Source of the DNA: Oricola thermophila
Lineage (GTDB): Bacteria; Pseudomonadota; Alphaproteobacteria; Rhizobiales; Rhizobiaceae
NCBI RefSeq assembly: GCF_013358405.1
Contig: NZ_CP054836.1
Coordinates: 3,038,001 to 3,102,000 of the forward strand
Direction of reading: 5' to 3'
Length of the DNA stretch: 64,000 nt
Shown piece by piece: positions 27,776 through 37,446 of the stretch. The notes beneath the pieces were generated by a model that saw only the letters and a program-made list of their open reading frames with translations, did no database searches and was not told where the DNA came from. Position numbers and translations under genes: made by a program. Every line of letters starts with the position of its first letter. Within the stretch, counting starts at the first letter, position 1.

Positions 27776-29779
27776 TCAGCATTCCTCCCATTCGTCTTTG
27801 AGTGCGACATTGCCCACGCTGCGGCCGCGGACGGCTCCCCGAACCCGGCCTGCGGGTTCGCGGGCCGGACGGGCAGAGGGGCTTTCGGAGCGGGATTGGG
27901 AAGTTCCGGGGGATGAACCGGTCGCGCCGCGATCCCCGGCCATCCTGAAGAGCGCGACAAGGGCGGCGAGACGCTCGGCCTCCCGCGAAAGCGACTGGCT
28001 CGACGCCGTCGCCTGCTCGGCCATGGCAGCATTCTGCTGGGTGGTCCCGTCCATCTCGCCGACCGCGGCATTGAGCTGCTTGATGGCCGCGGACTGCTCG
28101 CGCGCACCATTGGCGATCCCGTCGATCACCGAGGCGATCTCGACGACCTGGCCGGCGATGCGGTGCAGCGTCTCGCCGGTCGCGTTGACCAGCTCCGAGC
28201 CCGCGGAAACCTGGTCGGACGACCTGGCGATCAGTTGCTTGATCTCCTTCGCCGCGCCGGCCGAGCGCTGCGCCAGCTCGCGGACCTCCTGCGCGACCAC
28301 GGCGAATCCCTTGCCGGCATCGCCTGCACGTGCCGCCTCGACACCCGCGTTCAGCGCGAGCAGGTTGGTCTGGAAGGCGATCTCGTCGATCACCGAGATG
28401 ATCTGGTTGATCTCCGCCGCCGACTTCTCGATACCGGACATGGCCTCGAGCGCGCGGCCGACCACCTCCTCGCTCTGCTCGGCATCCTGGCGGGCGGCAT
28501 GAACGATCCGGCGCGTGTTCTCGGCGCCCTCGGACGACTTCTCGACCGTAACGGTGATCTCGTCCAGCGTCGCCGCGGTCTGCTCGAGCGAGGCGGCCTG
28601 CTGCTCGGTGCGCCGCGACAAGTTGTCCGACGCGGAAACGATCTCGCGGGTGCCGGCCTCGATCGTCCCGGCGGCGGCCGCGATCTCGCCGAGCACTTCC
28701 GCAATGCGGGCAAGCGCCAGGTTGAAATCGGTGCGCAGGGTTTCCAGCTCGTCGTCAAAGGCTTCCTCGATCCGGCAATCGAGATCGCCCTCGGAGAGCC
28801 GGTTGAGCGCGTCGCCGAGCAGCGCGACGGCGCGATTGGTCCGCTCGGCCCTGGCGGCGCGCTCGGCATCGGCCTGCGCCTTCACGTCCTCCATCCGGCG
28901 ACGCTCGGCCGCAGCCTCGCTCTCGGCCGCGAGCTTGTCCGCCGTCACCTGGCGGAAGACGGTCAGCGCCCGGGCGATAAGGCCGACCTCGTCGCCGCGA
29001 TGGACATAGGGCACGTCCGCTTCGGTGCGCCCATGCGCGAGATCGGCGGTGTAGCCGGCGATGTTCACCAGCGGCCGGACGACGGCGCGACCGGCCCAGA
29101 ACAGGAGTCCGGCGATCAGCAAAAGCGAAACCGCCGTCACGCCATGATGGATCCAGCCGATCAGCTGCTTGCGGCTTTCGCTCTGCTCCTCGACCGAGGC
29201 AAGATAGGATATCGCCTCCTCCGAGGCGCGAACGACGATCGCCTTGTGCTCGAGGAACCGCTCCTTGAGCACGCCAAGCGACTGGTTGATCTCGGCCGCC
29301 CCGAGGCCGATGCCGCCGGAATTCTCCAGCTTGGGAAAGAAATTGTTCTCCGCCTCGATCCAGAAGCGGTCGAGGACAGTCGGCGAGTCGATGACGATGA
29401 GCTTGCGCAGGCTTTCGGGAAGGTCGAGCGTCTCCCAGTTCTTCAACTGCGCGTAGTAGGCGTCCTTTTGGGCGCGGTAAGTCGCGAAATGCTTGTCACG
29501 GTTCCACGGCTCCTGGGAGGCCTGGATGATCGCGAGATAGGCCTCGATCACGTAGGAGGTCGGCGGCAATATGTCGGCGACGAGCGCCTTGCCCTCGGCT
29601 ATGCGTCGGTAGTCGTCGCTGCCGATGCTGGTCACCGCCGTGCGATAGTTGGCAAGGGCGGAGAGCACCACGAAGACGACAGCAATGCCGGCGGCGAAGA
29701 GCTTCAACCCGTTTGACAGGTTCAAACGGCTCGTCTTTCCCTGTCCGGCATGCATCGTCAGATTTTCGGGGTTTCCCAT
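27776..29779 (-). CDS. Methyl-accepting chemotaxis protein (transmembrane, first gene of che operon)
   Basis: A 667-residue receptor: TM1 about 26-44, a periplasmic helical sensor of about 165 residues, TM2 about 212-232, HAMP (233-285), a second HAMP-like stretch with a coiled coil, and the cytoplasmic signalling domain with the conserved tip [20 protein letters not shown]. The C-terminus is a flexible Ser/Arg/Pro-rich tail ending in EWEEC. S. meliloti has a soluble receptor, IcpA, at this place, whereas this one has two membrane segments. The terminal EWEEC resembles the CheR/CheB tether pentapeptide but ends in Cys instead of an aromatic residue. Confidence 0.94.
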   Translation of the reverse strand: MGNPENLTMHAGQGKTSRLNLSNGLKLFAAGIAVVFVVLSALANYRTAVTSIGSDDYRRIAEGKALVADILPPTSYVIEAYLAIIQASQEPWNRDKHFATYRAQKDAYYAQLKNWETLDLPESLRKLIVIDSPTVLDRFWIEAENNFFPKLENSGGIGLGAAEINQSLGVLKERFLEHKAIVVRASEEAISYLASVEEQSESRKQLIGWIHHGVTAVSLLLIAGLLFWAGRAVVRPLVNIAGYTADLAHGRTEADVPYVHRGDEVGLIARALTVFRQVTADKLAAESEAAAERRRMEDVKAQADAERAARAERTNRAVALLGDALNRLSEGDLDCRIEEAFDDELETLRTDFNLALARIAEVLGEIAAAAGTIEAGTREIVSASDNLSRRTEQQAASLEQTAATLDEITVTVEKSSEGAENTRRIVHAARQDAEQSEEVVGRALEAMSGIEKSAAEINQIISVIDEIAFQTNLLALNAGVEAARAGDAGKGFAVVAQEVRELAQRSAGAAKEIKQLIARSSDQVSAGSELVNATGETLHRIAGQVVEIASVIDGIANGAREQSAAIKQLNAAVGEMDGTTQQNAAMAEQATASSQSLSREAERLAALVALFRMAGDRGATGSSPGTSQSRSESPSARPAREPAGRVRGAVRGRSVGNVALKDEWEEC

Positions 29780-29915
29780 ACCCTATCGGCCCCTGGAACG
29801 GAGATGTTCTCAACATTCCGGATTTTCCGGGGCTTGGGAGGGGCTTCATGCCGGGCGAAATGCCGTCCAAGCAGGGATCCAACTAAGCCGATTTACCTTA
29901 ACGAAAATTAAACGC

Positions 29916-30644
29916 TCAGGGCTCGGCGTTGATATCGAGGATGCCGTGCCGGATGGCTATGGTGATGGCGTGCATCCTGTTCACGGCATTGAGCTTTTTG
30001 GTCGCGCTGATGAGGTAGTGATTCACGGTGTGCGTGGACAGCGAGAGGATGATGCCGATCTCCTCGCTGGTCTTGCCCTCGGCACACCAGCGCAGGCATT
30101 CGCGCTCGCGCGCCGTCACCCGAATCGAGGTGCCGCCGCGGACCGGCGAACACAGGGAAAACTGATCGAAAAGCAGCTGGGCCAGGCCGTGACAGTAGAA
30201 CAGCGACTCGCTGTCCAGCGGTTCGGCGCCGGGTGCCGACTGGCCGATGAAGACCAGCCTTTCCGCCGCCGAACAGCAGCGGAAGTAGACGTGGAACACG
30301 GAACCCGCCAGTTCGGCCCATGCATCACCCGCACCGGCCTTCGCCCGGCGGCACACCGCGGGATCGGATGCGAACGTCCAGGTGAAGGGCATCCGGGCCT
30401 CGCATGTCCGGATAGAAAGTTCCGACGTTTCGTCCGCCAGGACTTCCGACACGTAGGCCGAAACGTCCGGATCGAGCGACGACTCGATCATCTGCATCCG
30501 TATCTGGCTGTTCCTGACCAAGCGAAAAATCGCATATCGTCCCGATTGCGCAACTGTGCTTAGCTCGGCGACAATCGCCTTGGAATCGACCTTTTTTTCG
30601 GCGGTGGTCGAAAGAACGCCGGCGGGAAGCGATCTAGGGTGCAT
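29916..30644 (-). CDS. LuxR-type transcriptional regulator
   Basis: A 242-residue regulator with an N-terminal ligand-binding-like region (about 25-165) and a C-terminal LuxR HTH (about 172-235: TARERECLRWCAEGKTSEEI, then STHTVNHYLISATKKLNAVN). It lies just upstream of the che operon on the same strand, 136 nt before the chemoreceptor gene. In S. meliloti the LuxR pair VisN/VisR is the master regulator of motility, and this protein could be one of the pair, but a second copy is not in the window and no luxI is present. The ATG at 30644 has only a weak ribosome site. Confidence 0.85.
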   Translation of the reverse strand: MHPRSLPAGVLSTTAEKKVDSKAIVAELSTVAQSGRYAIFRLVRNSQIRMQMIESSLDPDVSAYVSEVLADETSELSIRTCEARMPFTWTFASDPAVCRRAKAGAGDAWAELAGSVFHVYFRCCSAAERLVFIGQSAPGAEPLDSESLFYCHGLAQLLFDQFSLCSPVRGGTSIRVTARERECLRWCAEGKTSEEIGIILSLSTHTVNHYLISATKKLNAVNRMHAITIAIRHGILDINAEP

Positions 30645-31016
30645 TGTCCGTGCCCATTCTTATTGTTGTTCCATTCCGATACCGGAACCGTTCCGGAGCG
30701 CTTGGGCAATGCCGCGCATACGCCTGTAACGGTCTCGCCCGTGCCGCCTGCGGCGGCGCTGTCGAACTCCCTCCTATTGCATGGCAGGATCAATTCCCCG
30801 TGACGCGCGACAGCTGAGCCCTACCCTTCCTTCAAACCCATCATCACACAGATTGTTTCCCTTCCGGAAAAGACCTCCCCTGCCTTTCTCCACAGGGATT
30901 GAATAGCTCCGCGCAAGCGCCAGGCGGTAAAATGCGCACGACACGGACCCGGAATGCCGGGCTCCGGACCCCATCGGACGGCGGGACGGTTTCGCCAACG
31001 GACAGCTAGCGCGTCA
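30645..31016. other. Intergenic region between luxR-type gene and divergent small membrane protein
   Basis: About 370 bp with no supported gene; the short frames lack ribosome sites and family features. It holds a 15-bp palindrome at 30682-30696 and presumably both divergent promoters. Confidence 0.5.
30682..30696. promoter_or_regulatory. Palindrome upstream of the luxR-type gene
   Basis: A perfect inverted repeat CCGGAAC-C-GTTCCGG centred about 45 nt before the ATG at 30644. Its position suits an operator, perhaps for autoregulation; it does not match the classical 20-bp lux box. Confidence 0.4.
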
Positions 31017-31442
31017 ATGAACATCACACACTATTCCATTGCCGGAATCACCGCCTCGGTCGCAGCCGTCGCGGGCGTGTTCCTGCAGGTGCTGGTCTCG
31101 CGGCCCGACACGGAAGTTCCGGTCAAGGTAGAGGAACCCGCCCCGGAGACCGGCGTGAAACTGCCGCAGATCGCCGTTCCGATCTATTCGCAATCGGAGA
31201 AGGTCGGCTATTGCGTGATGGGCATCGAGTATGGCGGCGGCGATGTCCGCCAGGAGGATTCCGAGCTCGTCGTGCCCCGCGTCACCAACGATCTGTATAT
31301 CGAGTTCGGTGCTGCCCTGCCGGAGGGCGTCGATCCGAGACGACATTGCGCCGACCGCGCGGGCCTGCGCACCGACATGTTCATCATCGAGAAAGCCAGG
31401 TTCTACGAGAAGATCGCCGGCGAGAACGAAGACGACAACTGA
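31017..31442 (+). CDS. Small membrane-anchored protein of unknown function
   Basis: A 141-residue protein starting MNITHYSIAGITASVAAVAG, with one N-terminal membrane segment (about 6-26) and an extracytoplasmic remainder. A VPIYSQSEKVGYCVMGIEYGG segment resembles IPHVDENGIVGYLTGRFVV of the convergent gene at 31458, hinting at distant relationship. The ATG at 31017 is chosen because the frame upstream is arginine-rich and has no ribosome site. It is the only plus-strand gene between the che operon and flagellar block I. I do not recognise the family. Confidence 0.6.
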   Translation: MNITHYSIAGITASVAAVAGVFLQVLVSRPDTEVPVKVEEPAPETGVKLPQIAVPIYSQSEKVGYCVMGIEYGGGDVRQEDSELVVPRVTNDLYIEFGAALPEGVDPRRHCADRAGLRTDMFIIEKARFYEKIAGENEDDN

Positions 31443-31457
31443 CCGGCCGGTTCCGCT

Positions 31458-31958
31458 TCACTCGATTTCCGCGGAAGGGCCGAATTCCTGCTCGTCTCCC
31501 ATTCTGACATCCTCCTTGGAGAAATAGTCGAGTTGCTCGATCAGCACCTCCGCCACGACCTCGGCTCCGGCGGTCTCGTTGGCGAGGGTCCGCAAATCCT
31601 CCAGCGATTCGCGAAGCCGGCTCCAGCCGGTTGCAGTCGCGAACGCGCCCGCCTGCGCGTAGAAGTGCCGGCTCAGGGAGTCGAATATCAGGGTGTCGAT
31701 CGGCATGCGCGAGGCGGCCGCCTGTTCCGGATTGGTCCGAACCACGAAGCGACCGGTCAGATAGCCGACAATGCCGTTCTCGTCGACATGCGGAATGGCG
31801 AACAGGTCAGTGTGAAAGTCGCCGGAATCGCCGTCGTGAGCGGCATATCCCCCGCTGTCCGCCCCGCCACTCTGCGCGACGGAAACGGCCTGCCCCAGGT
31901 AGATGCCGCCCAGCGTCACGGCGGCAACCAAGAAGCCGAAGGCGAACTGCCCCAGCAT
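31458..31958 (-). CDS. FliL-like single-pass membrane protein at the end of flagellar block I
   Basis: A 166-residue protein with an N-terminal membrane anchor (about 3-24), a short linker and a periplasmic domain: FAIPHVDENGIVGYLTGRFV, then IDTLIFDSLSRHFYAQ, and near the end VLIEQLDYFSKEDVR. This layout recalls the small FliL-like family of alphaproteobacteria (conserved PV...V...L, VFD.L...., VLI.D....DV), a match made from memory. It ends the flagellar operon 5 nt after the FlgN-like gene and converges with the small membrane protein at 31442. Role uncertain; a basal-body-associated function is plausible. Confidence 0.6.
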   Translation of the reverse strand: MLGQFAFGFLVAAVTLGGIYLGQAVSVAQSGGADSGGYAAHDGDSGDFHTDLFAIPHVDENGIVGYLTGRFVVRTNPEQAAASRMPIDTLIFDSLSRHFYAQAGAFATATGWSRLRESLEDLRTLANETAGAEVVAEVLIEQLDYFSKEDVRMGDEQEFGPSAEIE

Positions 31959-31963
31959 TGTCC

Positions 31964-32353
31964 CTATTCCGCCGGCCGGCGCGCTGCCAGCGGATAGGTG
32001 CCGTCGGATTCGGCGTTCACGATGGCGTCACCCAGCATGTCGATGACATCCTTGGTGGCCGTCATGCAGGCGCGAAGCACGCCTGCATTCTCGTCGACCT
32101 TCTTTCGCAGCGAAAGCAGTTCCGAACGGATGTCCTCGTCTATGTCCCCGGGCGTCAACTCGCGCGAAACCAGGTTCAGCTCGTACAGGCAGCGATTCTT
32201 CCGCGCATTCGTCGCAGAGATGTCCGCTGCCGGATTCTTCCGCAGCATCCTGGTCTCAGCCTCGATGGTGGAACCAACACGCGTGATCAGCGCCTTGAGC
32301 TGGCTCTTGCTCAGGCTGGTGTTCTGTCCCTTCGCGTGGCTTGCCGTTTTCAT
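31964..32353 (-). CDS. FlgN-like chaperone candidate
   Basis: A 129-residue soluble, helical protein (SLSKSQLKALITRVGSTIEA, NARKNRCLYELNLVSRELTP) without membrane segments. Size, helical character and position beside the flgJ-like gene fit the FlgN-type export chaperone of hook-associated proteins (FlgK/FlgL), and rhizobial genes here are often named so. Sequence similarity to enteric FlgN is not visible by eye. Its start overlaps the flgJ-like stop by 4 nt. Confidence 0.55.
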   Translation of the reverse strand: MKTASHAKGQNTSLSKSQLKALITRVGSTIEAETRMLRKNPAADISATNARKNRCLYELNLVSRELTPGDIDEDIRSELLSLRKKVDENAGVLRACMTATKDVIDMLGDAIVNAESDGTYPLAARRPAE

Positions 32354-32916
32354 GTTTCAGTCTTCCCCGTTGTCTGCCAATTGCCGGTTCCGCTGTCGTC
32401 AAGCGACATCACGTCACGAATGAAATCCCGGCTGATCTCCTGGGTACCGCGCCGCGCCGCGTCCAGCAGACGCGCCTTGTCTGATTCCAGCTCCCTGTCA
32501 TTCACGCCGCGCACGGGCTCGACCGTCTCGCCTTGCCGAACCACGTAGTCCGCTATGCTCGATGCGAAACCGAGATTCCCTGTCTCGGCAACCTGCGCGG
32601 CGATCTGCTCGGCCATCATCGACTTCCAGACATCGCCGGCGAATCCGCCACCGAAATAGCTCTCGCCGGTTTCGGTCATCATGTCCTCGATCATGGTCGT
32701 GAGGAGAACGGCCTCGAATTTCTTGCCGATCTCCGTCACGTCCTTTCCGCTCGCTTCGCGCGAAAGGCGAGTGCCGGCTCCGGTGATTTCGGTCGCCGAC
32801 GCGGTTGCCTCGGCGGACTTGCCGGTGTTGAGGCGCGCCTCCAGCCGGCGAACGCTGGCGGGATCGGCGGCGCGCGCCACGTCAAGAATCAGGTCGGATG
32901 GAAATTCGACGGCCAT
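32350..32916 (-). CDS. FlgJ-like rod-binding protein without peptidoglycan hydrolase domain
   Basis: A 188-residue protein whose middle matches the FlgJ N-terminal (rod-binding) domain: KKFEAVLLTTMIEDMMTETG, FGGGFAGDVWKSMMAEQIAA, and QVAETGNLGFASSIADYV at about residues 70-135. It guides or caps rod assembly in the periplasm. The muramidase domain of enteric FlgJ is absent, as is usual in alphaproteobacteria; a separate lytic transglycosylase is encoded at 42606. It is 35 nt after the FliJ-like gene. Confidence 0.8.
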   Translation of the reverse strand: MAVEFPSDLILDVARAADPASVRRLEARLNTGKSAEATASATEITGAGTRLSREASGKDVTEIGKKFEAVLLTTMIEDMMTETGESYFGGGFAGDVWKSMMAEQIAAQVAETGNLGFASSIADYVVRQGETVEPVRGVNDRELESDKARLLDAARRGTQEISRDFIRDVMSLDDSGTGNWQTTGKTET

Positions 32917-32951
32917 CGGTCGCAGTTCCGGAACATTCGTGTCAGACGGCC

Positions 32952-33368
32952 TCAGCGTATCCTTCCAAACTTGCTTGAAGCTGACAGCAAGCCGGCAACC
33001 CGCTGATCCAGCACCTCGGACCGTTCGGCCTCCTCCGCCCGGTTCTCGTCGGACCGGCGTTGTTGATGGTATCGCTCCTCGATCACCTCGAGCTTGCGGT
33101 TTTCCTTCACCACCCGGTCGCCGGATTCCCGTACCTGCCGGTCGGCTGCGGCCTTTTCGGAAAGGGTGTCCTGCATGTGGCCGGCAAGCAGATCGGGAAA
33201 CAGGCGCGCCACCGTACTGCCTTCCGCAACCATGCGTTCGAGATCCTCCAGGGCCCGGCCCGCGGATGCCGACCGGTTCCGGGCGTCTGCAAGGTCGCGC
33301 TCGCGCAATGCCTTCATCGCGCGTTGTATGCGAAGCAGCCTTGCGAAGTCTCTGTTCGGGCCAGCCAT
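32952..33368 (-). CDS. Coiled-coil protein, FliJ-like
   Basis: A 138-residue highly charged, almost entirely helical protein (FARLLRIQRAMKALRERDLA, LDQRVAGLLSASSKFGRIR). The antiparallel coiled-coil character and size fit FliJ, the export stalk/chaperone that works with the FliI ATPase. In many bacteria fliJ adjoins fliI; here it follows fliR by one nucleotide, 28 kb from fliI, as in related rhizobia. Identification rests on coiled-coil pattern and position. Confidence 0.6.
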   Translation of the reverse strand: MAGPNRDFARLLRIQRAMKALRERDLADARNRSASAGRALEDLERMVAEGSTVARLFPDLLAGHMQDTLSEKAAADRQVRESGDRVVKENRKLEVIEERYHQQRRSDENRAEEAERSEVLDQRVAGLLSASSKFGRIR

Positions 33369-33369
33369 G

Positions 33370-34125
33370 TCAGCTCAGGGTGAAAACGGAGGGAAAGGAC
33401 TGCCCGAACTGGCTCAGGAGATAGGGGATGGCGAAGTAGAGGACCATCAATCCTAGTCCGAGCACGGCGGGCAGCGAAATGAAGTAGATCGGTATCTGCA
33501 CCGCCAGCTTGTTGATGAGGCCGACGGTGAGGTTCACGATGATCGCGAAGCCGATGAACGGACTACCCAGCCGAAGCGCCACGATGAAGCTTTCGCGCAG
33601 GACATCAAGGAGATTCACGAGCAGGAGGCGCGTCGACGGGAACTGGTCCATCGGCATCACGTCGTAGGAGCCAAGCAGCGTGGCGATGACCAGGTGATGG
33701 AAATCGAGCGTGAAGAGCACCAGCAACGCGCTGAATGACACGAAAGCGGTGAGCGCCGACTGCATCTCGAATCCATCGACGCTGGCCCCCAGCATGCCGC
33801 CATAGCCGATCGACATGCCGATCCCGGAAATGATGAACTCCAGCGCCAGGAGGTAGAACCGCGCCAGGAGCCCGAAAAATGTTCCTATCACGATCTCGCT
33901 GGCAATCAGTCGCATGAGCAGGAGCGCGGACGGGTTGGCGAGCAGGATCTGGAGCTTCGGGGCGACGAAGGCAGCCACGGCGACGGAAACCGCAAACGCG
34001 GCGAGAATGCGGATTCGTGGCGGCACGCGTGCGGAGGACATTCCCGGCAGCACCATGAAACAGGCGCCGACACGGCAGAACACGAGGAAGGCCGCCAGCA
34101 GGTCGGCGGACAGCGCGGTGATCAC
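33370..34125 (-). CDS. fliR: Flagellar export gate protein FliR
   Basis: Part of the FliPQR export gate in the inner membrane. The 251-residue protein has about six hydrophobic segments, with [20 protein letters not shown] at the N-terminus, [20 protein letters not shown] in the middle and [11 protein letters not shown] near the end. The start is the GTG at 34125, which overlaps the flhA stop as GTGA; the longer open frame upstream is a shadow of flhA. Followed after 1 nt by the FliJ-like gene. Confidence 0.95.
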   Translation of the reverse strand: MITALSADLLAAFLVFCRVGACFMVLPGMSSARVPPRIRILAAFAVSVAVAAFVAPKLQILLANPSALLLMRLIASEIVIGTFFGLLARFYLLALEFIISGIGMSIGYGGMLGASVDGFEMQSALTAFVSFSALLVLFTLDFHHLVIATLLGSYDVMPMDQFPSTRLLLVNLLDVLRESFIVALRLGSPFIGFAIIVNLTVGLINKLAVQIPIYFISLPAVLGLGLMVLYFAIPYLLSQFGQSFPSVFTLS

Positions 34126-36212
34126 GAGACGGACCCGAGAATGCGGATTTCGATGCCCTTGCCGATTTCCAGGTGCGATAGAACCGGCGTGTCCGGATGC
34201 AGGCGCTCCACGATCATGCGCACATAGGGACGCGCCTCGGGCGAGGTGATGATCGCGAACCTGCGGTTCTGCTTCTTGAAGTCCTCGATCTTCTTGTTCA
34301 CCTCGGTGCCGAATTCCTCGAGCAGACGGGGATCGATATCGAACTGGTGAATCTCGCCCTTTGCGTCGCGTTTCAGGCTTTCGCGGAACACGAGATCCCA
34401 GCGGTTGCCGAGACGCAGGACATGCAGGACGCCATGTTCGGTGATGTCTCCGCAGATCTGCTGCGCCATGCGCCCGCGCACGTGTTCGACTATGCTTTCG
34501 GTGCGGCGGGTCGACGGCGCGATTTCGGCGACCGCCTCGATGATGAGCGGAAGGTTGCGGATCGAGACGCGCTCGGCGAGCAGCAGCTTCAGGACCGCCT
34601 GCAGGCCGGGATAGGAGGAGTGGGTGGTGCAGATCTCCTCGGTCAGCTTGCGATATTCCGGGTCGAGCCGCTCGATGATCGCCTTCATCGTCTTGTAGGA
34701 GAAGAGCTGCGGCAGGTTGTTCCTGATAACCTCGCTGAGATGCGTGAGGACGACAGCGACATTGTCGGCGGTCGGGATGCGCGCGGTCTTCAGGTCCTCG
34801 CCGAATGTCTCCGGAACCGATATCGCCTCGATGCCGTAGGCCGGCTCGCGGACGATCTCGAAGGGAATGCCCTTCAACTGGTTCGGCTCCGCAAAGACCA
34901 TCAGCTCGCCGATGCGCATGGAGTATTCCGCGACCACGGTGCCGTGGACCTTGATCTGGTAGGATTTCGGATCGATGCCAAAATCGTCGGTGATCTGGAT
35001 CTCCGGCACGATGAAACCGTAATCCGCGGCGAAGCGCTTGCGCATCTTCTTCATGCGGAACGCCATTTCCTGGCGGTTGGGGACCAGCTTGGCGGCAAGC
35101 TGCTTGCCGAGCACCAGTTCGAGTTCCGAGGACCGCAGCGATTCCCTGACCGAATCGCGCTCCTCGCTCTGCATCTTGCTGCGCTCCTCCTCGGCCGCCT
35201 TCTCCTCCTCGGCGGCGCGGCGCGCGGCAACCAGCGGACGCATGTATCCGATGCCGGCCAGGATGCCGGACAGCATGACGAACGGAACGAAGGGCAGGCC
35301 CGGCATAAGGCCGAGCAGGAACAGCATGGCAGCCGCCACGAAAAGCGCGCGGGGGTAGTTGCCGAGCTGGTCGAGAACGGCCTTGTCCGCCGATCCGATC
35401 GTGCCGCCCTTGGAAACGAGAAGGCCCGCGGCAAGGGAGACGATCAGCGCGGGAATCTGCGAGACGAGACCGTCGCCGACCGACAGCTTGGTGAAGACGT
35501 CGACCGCCTCGGACACCGTCATGCCGTGGCGGGTGTAGCCGATGATGATCCCGCCGATAATGTTGATGGCGGTGATGATCAGGCCCGCGATCGCGTCGCC
35601 GCGCACGAACTTGGAGGCACCGTCCATCGAACCGTAGAAGGAGCTCTCCTCCTCCAGTTCCTTGCGGCGGTCGCGCGCCTCCTGCTCGTCGATGATGCCG
35701 GCGGAAAGATCGGCGTCGATCGACATCTGCTTGCCGGGAATCGCGTCGAGGGTGAAGCGGGCGCCGACCTCGGCGATGCGGGTCGAACCCTTGGTGATGA
35801 CCAGGAAGTTGATCACCACGAGAATGAAGAAGACTACGAGGCCGATGACGAAATCGCCGCTCATCACGAAGCGCGAGAAACCGCTGATGACATGCCCCGC
35901 CGCCTCGGTGCCGTGCTGGCCCTCGGAGAGGATCGTGCGGGTCGTGGCGATGTTCAGCGACAGGCGCAGCATCGTCGCTATCAGCAGGATCGTCGGGAAG
36001 GACGAGAAGTCCAGCGGCTTCGATATCCACAGCGCGACCATCAGGATCAGCACCGAGAACGCCAGCGACAGCGCCAGGCCGAAATCGATCAGGAAAACGG
36101 GTACCGGCAGGAACAGGATCGTCAGCATCACGACGATGCCGATGGCGAAGGCGATATCGCGGCTGTTGGAGATGCCGGGTTTCTGAGCGACGTCAACGAG
36201 GGCCAAGAGCAA
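34122..36212 (-). CDS. flhA: Flagellar export gate protein FlhA
   Basis: Large export-gate component, inner membrane with a cytoplasmic docking platform for chaperone-substrate complexes. The 696 residues show about eight membrane segments in the first half, the family motif [20 protein letters not shown], then the FlhA cytoplasmic domain with [14 protein letters not shown] and the [17 protein letters not shown] motif. The frame begins at a TTG (36212), with another TTG two codons later and AAGG upstream; the exact start is uncertain by a few residues. It follows fliQ by 98 nt. Confidence 0.96.
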   Translation of the reverse strand: MLLALVDVAQKPGISNSRDIAFAIGIVVMLTILFLPVPVFLIDFGLALSLAFSVLILMVALWISKPLDFSSFPTILLIATMLRLSLNIATTRTILSEGQHGTEAAGHVISGFSRFVMSGDFVIGLVVFFILVVINFLVITKGSTRIAEVGARFTLDAIPGKQMSIDADLSAGIIDEQEARDRRKELEEESSFYGSMDGASKFVRGDAIAGLIITAINIIGGIIIGYTRHGMTVSEAVDVFTKLSVGDGLVSQIPALIVSLAAGLLVSKGGTIGSADKAVLDQLGNYPRALFVAAAMLFLLGLMPGLPFVPFVMLSGILAGIGYMRPLVAARRAAEEEKAAEEERSKMQSEERDSVRESLRSSELELVLGKQLAAKLVPNRQEMAFRMKKMRKRFAADYGFIVPEIQITDDFGIDPKSYQIKVHGTVVAEYSMRIGELMVFAEPNQLKGIPFEIVREPAYGIEAISVPETFGEDLKTARIPTADNVAVVLTHLSEVIRNNLPQLFSYKTMKAIIERLDPEYRKLTEEICTTHSSYPGLQAVLKLLLAERVSIRNLPLIIEAVAEIAPSTRRTESIVEHVRGRMAQQICGDITEHGVLHVLRLGNRWDLVFRESLKRDAKGEIHQFDIDPRLLEEFGTEVNKKIEDFKKQNRRFAIITSPEARPYVRMIVERLHPDTPVLSHLEIGKGIEIRILGSVS

Positions 36213-36310
36213 TCACCTTAGACGAGTGGTTCGTACGGAACGTGAGTCCCGCGATACCATCCCATCCTTGCGCCAAGCTTTGGCCGGCCGGAAAAGGCGC
36301 CGGGCAGCGG

Positions 36311-36577
36311 TCAGAAGCCGCTCTGCATCCGGCTGAAGACCACGTCGGTCAGACGACCGATCTGGGAGCCCACGAAAGGCGCGGCCACCGATGCCGACAG
36401 CAGGACCGCGACGATCTTGGGAACGAAGGTCAGGGTGATTTCCTGGACCTGGGTGAGCGCCTGCACGAGGGCGATGCCGACGCCGACGATCATGGCGACC
36501 AGGACGACGGGCCCCGATGTCACCAGTACCGTCCAGATCGCGAACTGGACGATGTCGAGGGCATCGGCCTCGCTCAT
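36311..36577 (-). CDS. fliQ: Flagellar export gate protein FliQ
   Basis: An 88-residue protein with two membrane helices (about 15-38 and 48-70) and the family pattern ALVQALTQVQEITLTFVPKI. It forms the export gate with FliP and FliR. Its ATG shares one base with the flgD stop (TGATG), which suggests coupling. Confidence 0.96.
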   Translation of the reverse strand: MSEADALDIVQFAIWTVLVTSGPVVLVAMIVGVGIALVQALTQVQEITLTFVPKIVAVLLSASVAAPFVGSQIGRLTDVVFSRMQSGF

Positions 36578-36987
36578 CAGCTGATCGTCACGCCACCGGA
36601 GACGACCACCTGCTCGCCGCCCTCCAGGACGGCGACGATGCCGTCGTCGAAGACGCGGACCTCGTCGATCACCCCGGTCACGTCGCCGTCGGGCGAGGTC
36701 AGCGTGCGGCCGATGATCGAGCCGGCCTGCTGCAGGTAGCCCATCTGGATCAGGTCGTCGAGCTTGGCATTGGTCTGGATGCTCTGCTCGACCGAGGAGA
36801 AGGACGCGAGCTGCGCGATGTATTCCGTCGAGTCCACCGGCTCGGTCGGATCCTGGTTCTTCAGCTCGGCGACGAGGAGCCGCAGGAAGGACTCGTAGTC
36901 GACATTCGCCTTGGCCATCGACGCCGTCGCCGTGGACTGCGCCGCCGCGGCATATGTGCTGCTCGTTGTGCTGGTGACTTCGGTCAT
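36577..36987 (-). CDS. flgD: Flagellar hook cap protein FlgD
   Basis: Scaffold for hook subunit polymerisation. The 136-residue protein has the conserved FlgD N-terminal domain (YESFLRLLVAELKNQDPTEP, then AQLASFSSVEQSIQTNAKLD) and a short C-terminal part (GRTLTSPDGDVTGVIDEV). It is shorter than enteric FlgD (about 230), typical for rhizobia. It starts 3 nt after flbT and overlaps fliQ by 1 nt. Confidence 0.95.
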   Translation of the reverse strand: MTEVTSTTSSTYAAAAQSTATASMAKANVDYESFLRLLVAELKNQDPTEPVDSTEYIAQLASFSSVEQSIQTNAKLDDLIQMGYLQQAGSIIGRTLTSPDGDVTGVIDEVRVFDDGIVAVLEGGEQVVVSGGVTIS

Positions 36988-36990
36988 CTC

Positions 36991-37446
36991 CTACCCCGCA
37001 CTTGCTTCCCGGATGGGCTCGACATTGTTATCCAGCCGCTTCGCCGTGGCCGGATTGTTGCGCAGGATTTCCTCCTCGATCGGATAGAGCCCGCGGATGG
37101 TCTTCAATGCCTCGTAGTACTTCTCCTCGGCCACCAGCCGGTCGACATGCTTCAGGTCGGAAAGGATCCTGGAATTGTCGAACGCGGTGATCAGTGCCGG
37201 CAGGCTCTCACGGAAAAGCGGCATGGCCGCATCCTTGTCGTTCGGGGACATGACCATGACCTGAACGATGAAGTAGAGCTGGCGCAGCGGCGTGGTCGCG
37301 TCCTCGGCCTGAAGGACATGGTTCTCGAGAAGGAACTGCACATCGTTCAGCAGTTCCAGAGAGACCTTGCGATCGACCCTTATCACCGCACCGTTGATGA
37401 AAATGCGTTCATTGGCCTTCAGAAAGATCTTGAACGAACTCTTCAT
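36991..37446 (-). CDS. flbT: Flagellin translation regulator FlbT
   Basis: A 151-residue regulator that in Caulobacter binds flagellin mRNA and limits its translation; in other alphaproteobacteria it can be an activator. The sequence SFKIFLKANERIFINGAVIR with RQLYFIVQVMVMSP is typical. It overlaps flaF by ATGA, the conserved flaF-flbT pair. Confidence 0.96.
   Translation of the reverse strand: MKSSFKIFLKANERIFINGAVIRVDRKVSLELLNDVQFLLENHVLQAEDATTPLRQLYFIVQVMVMSPNDKDAAMPLFRESLPALITAFDNSRILSDLKHVDRLVAEEKYYEALKTIRGLYPIEEEILRNNPATAKRLDNNVEPIREASAG

Noticed and set aside
29898..29911. TTAA-N6-TTAA upstream of the chemoreceptor as a CtrA box
   Set aside because: The spacing is six, not seven, nucleotides.
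33370..36030. A possible FliR fusion protein extended upstream through flhA
   Set aside because: The upstream extension reads flhA in the wrong frame and is arginine/histidine-rich; the GTG at 34125 overlaps the flhA stop and gives a normal FliR.
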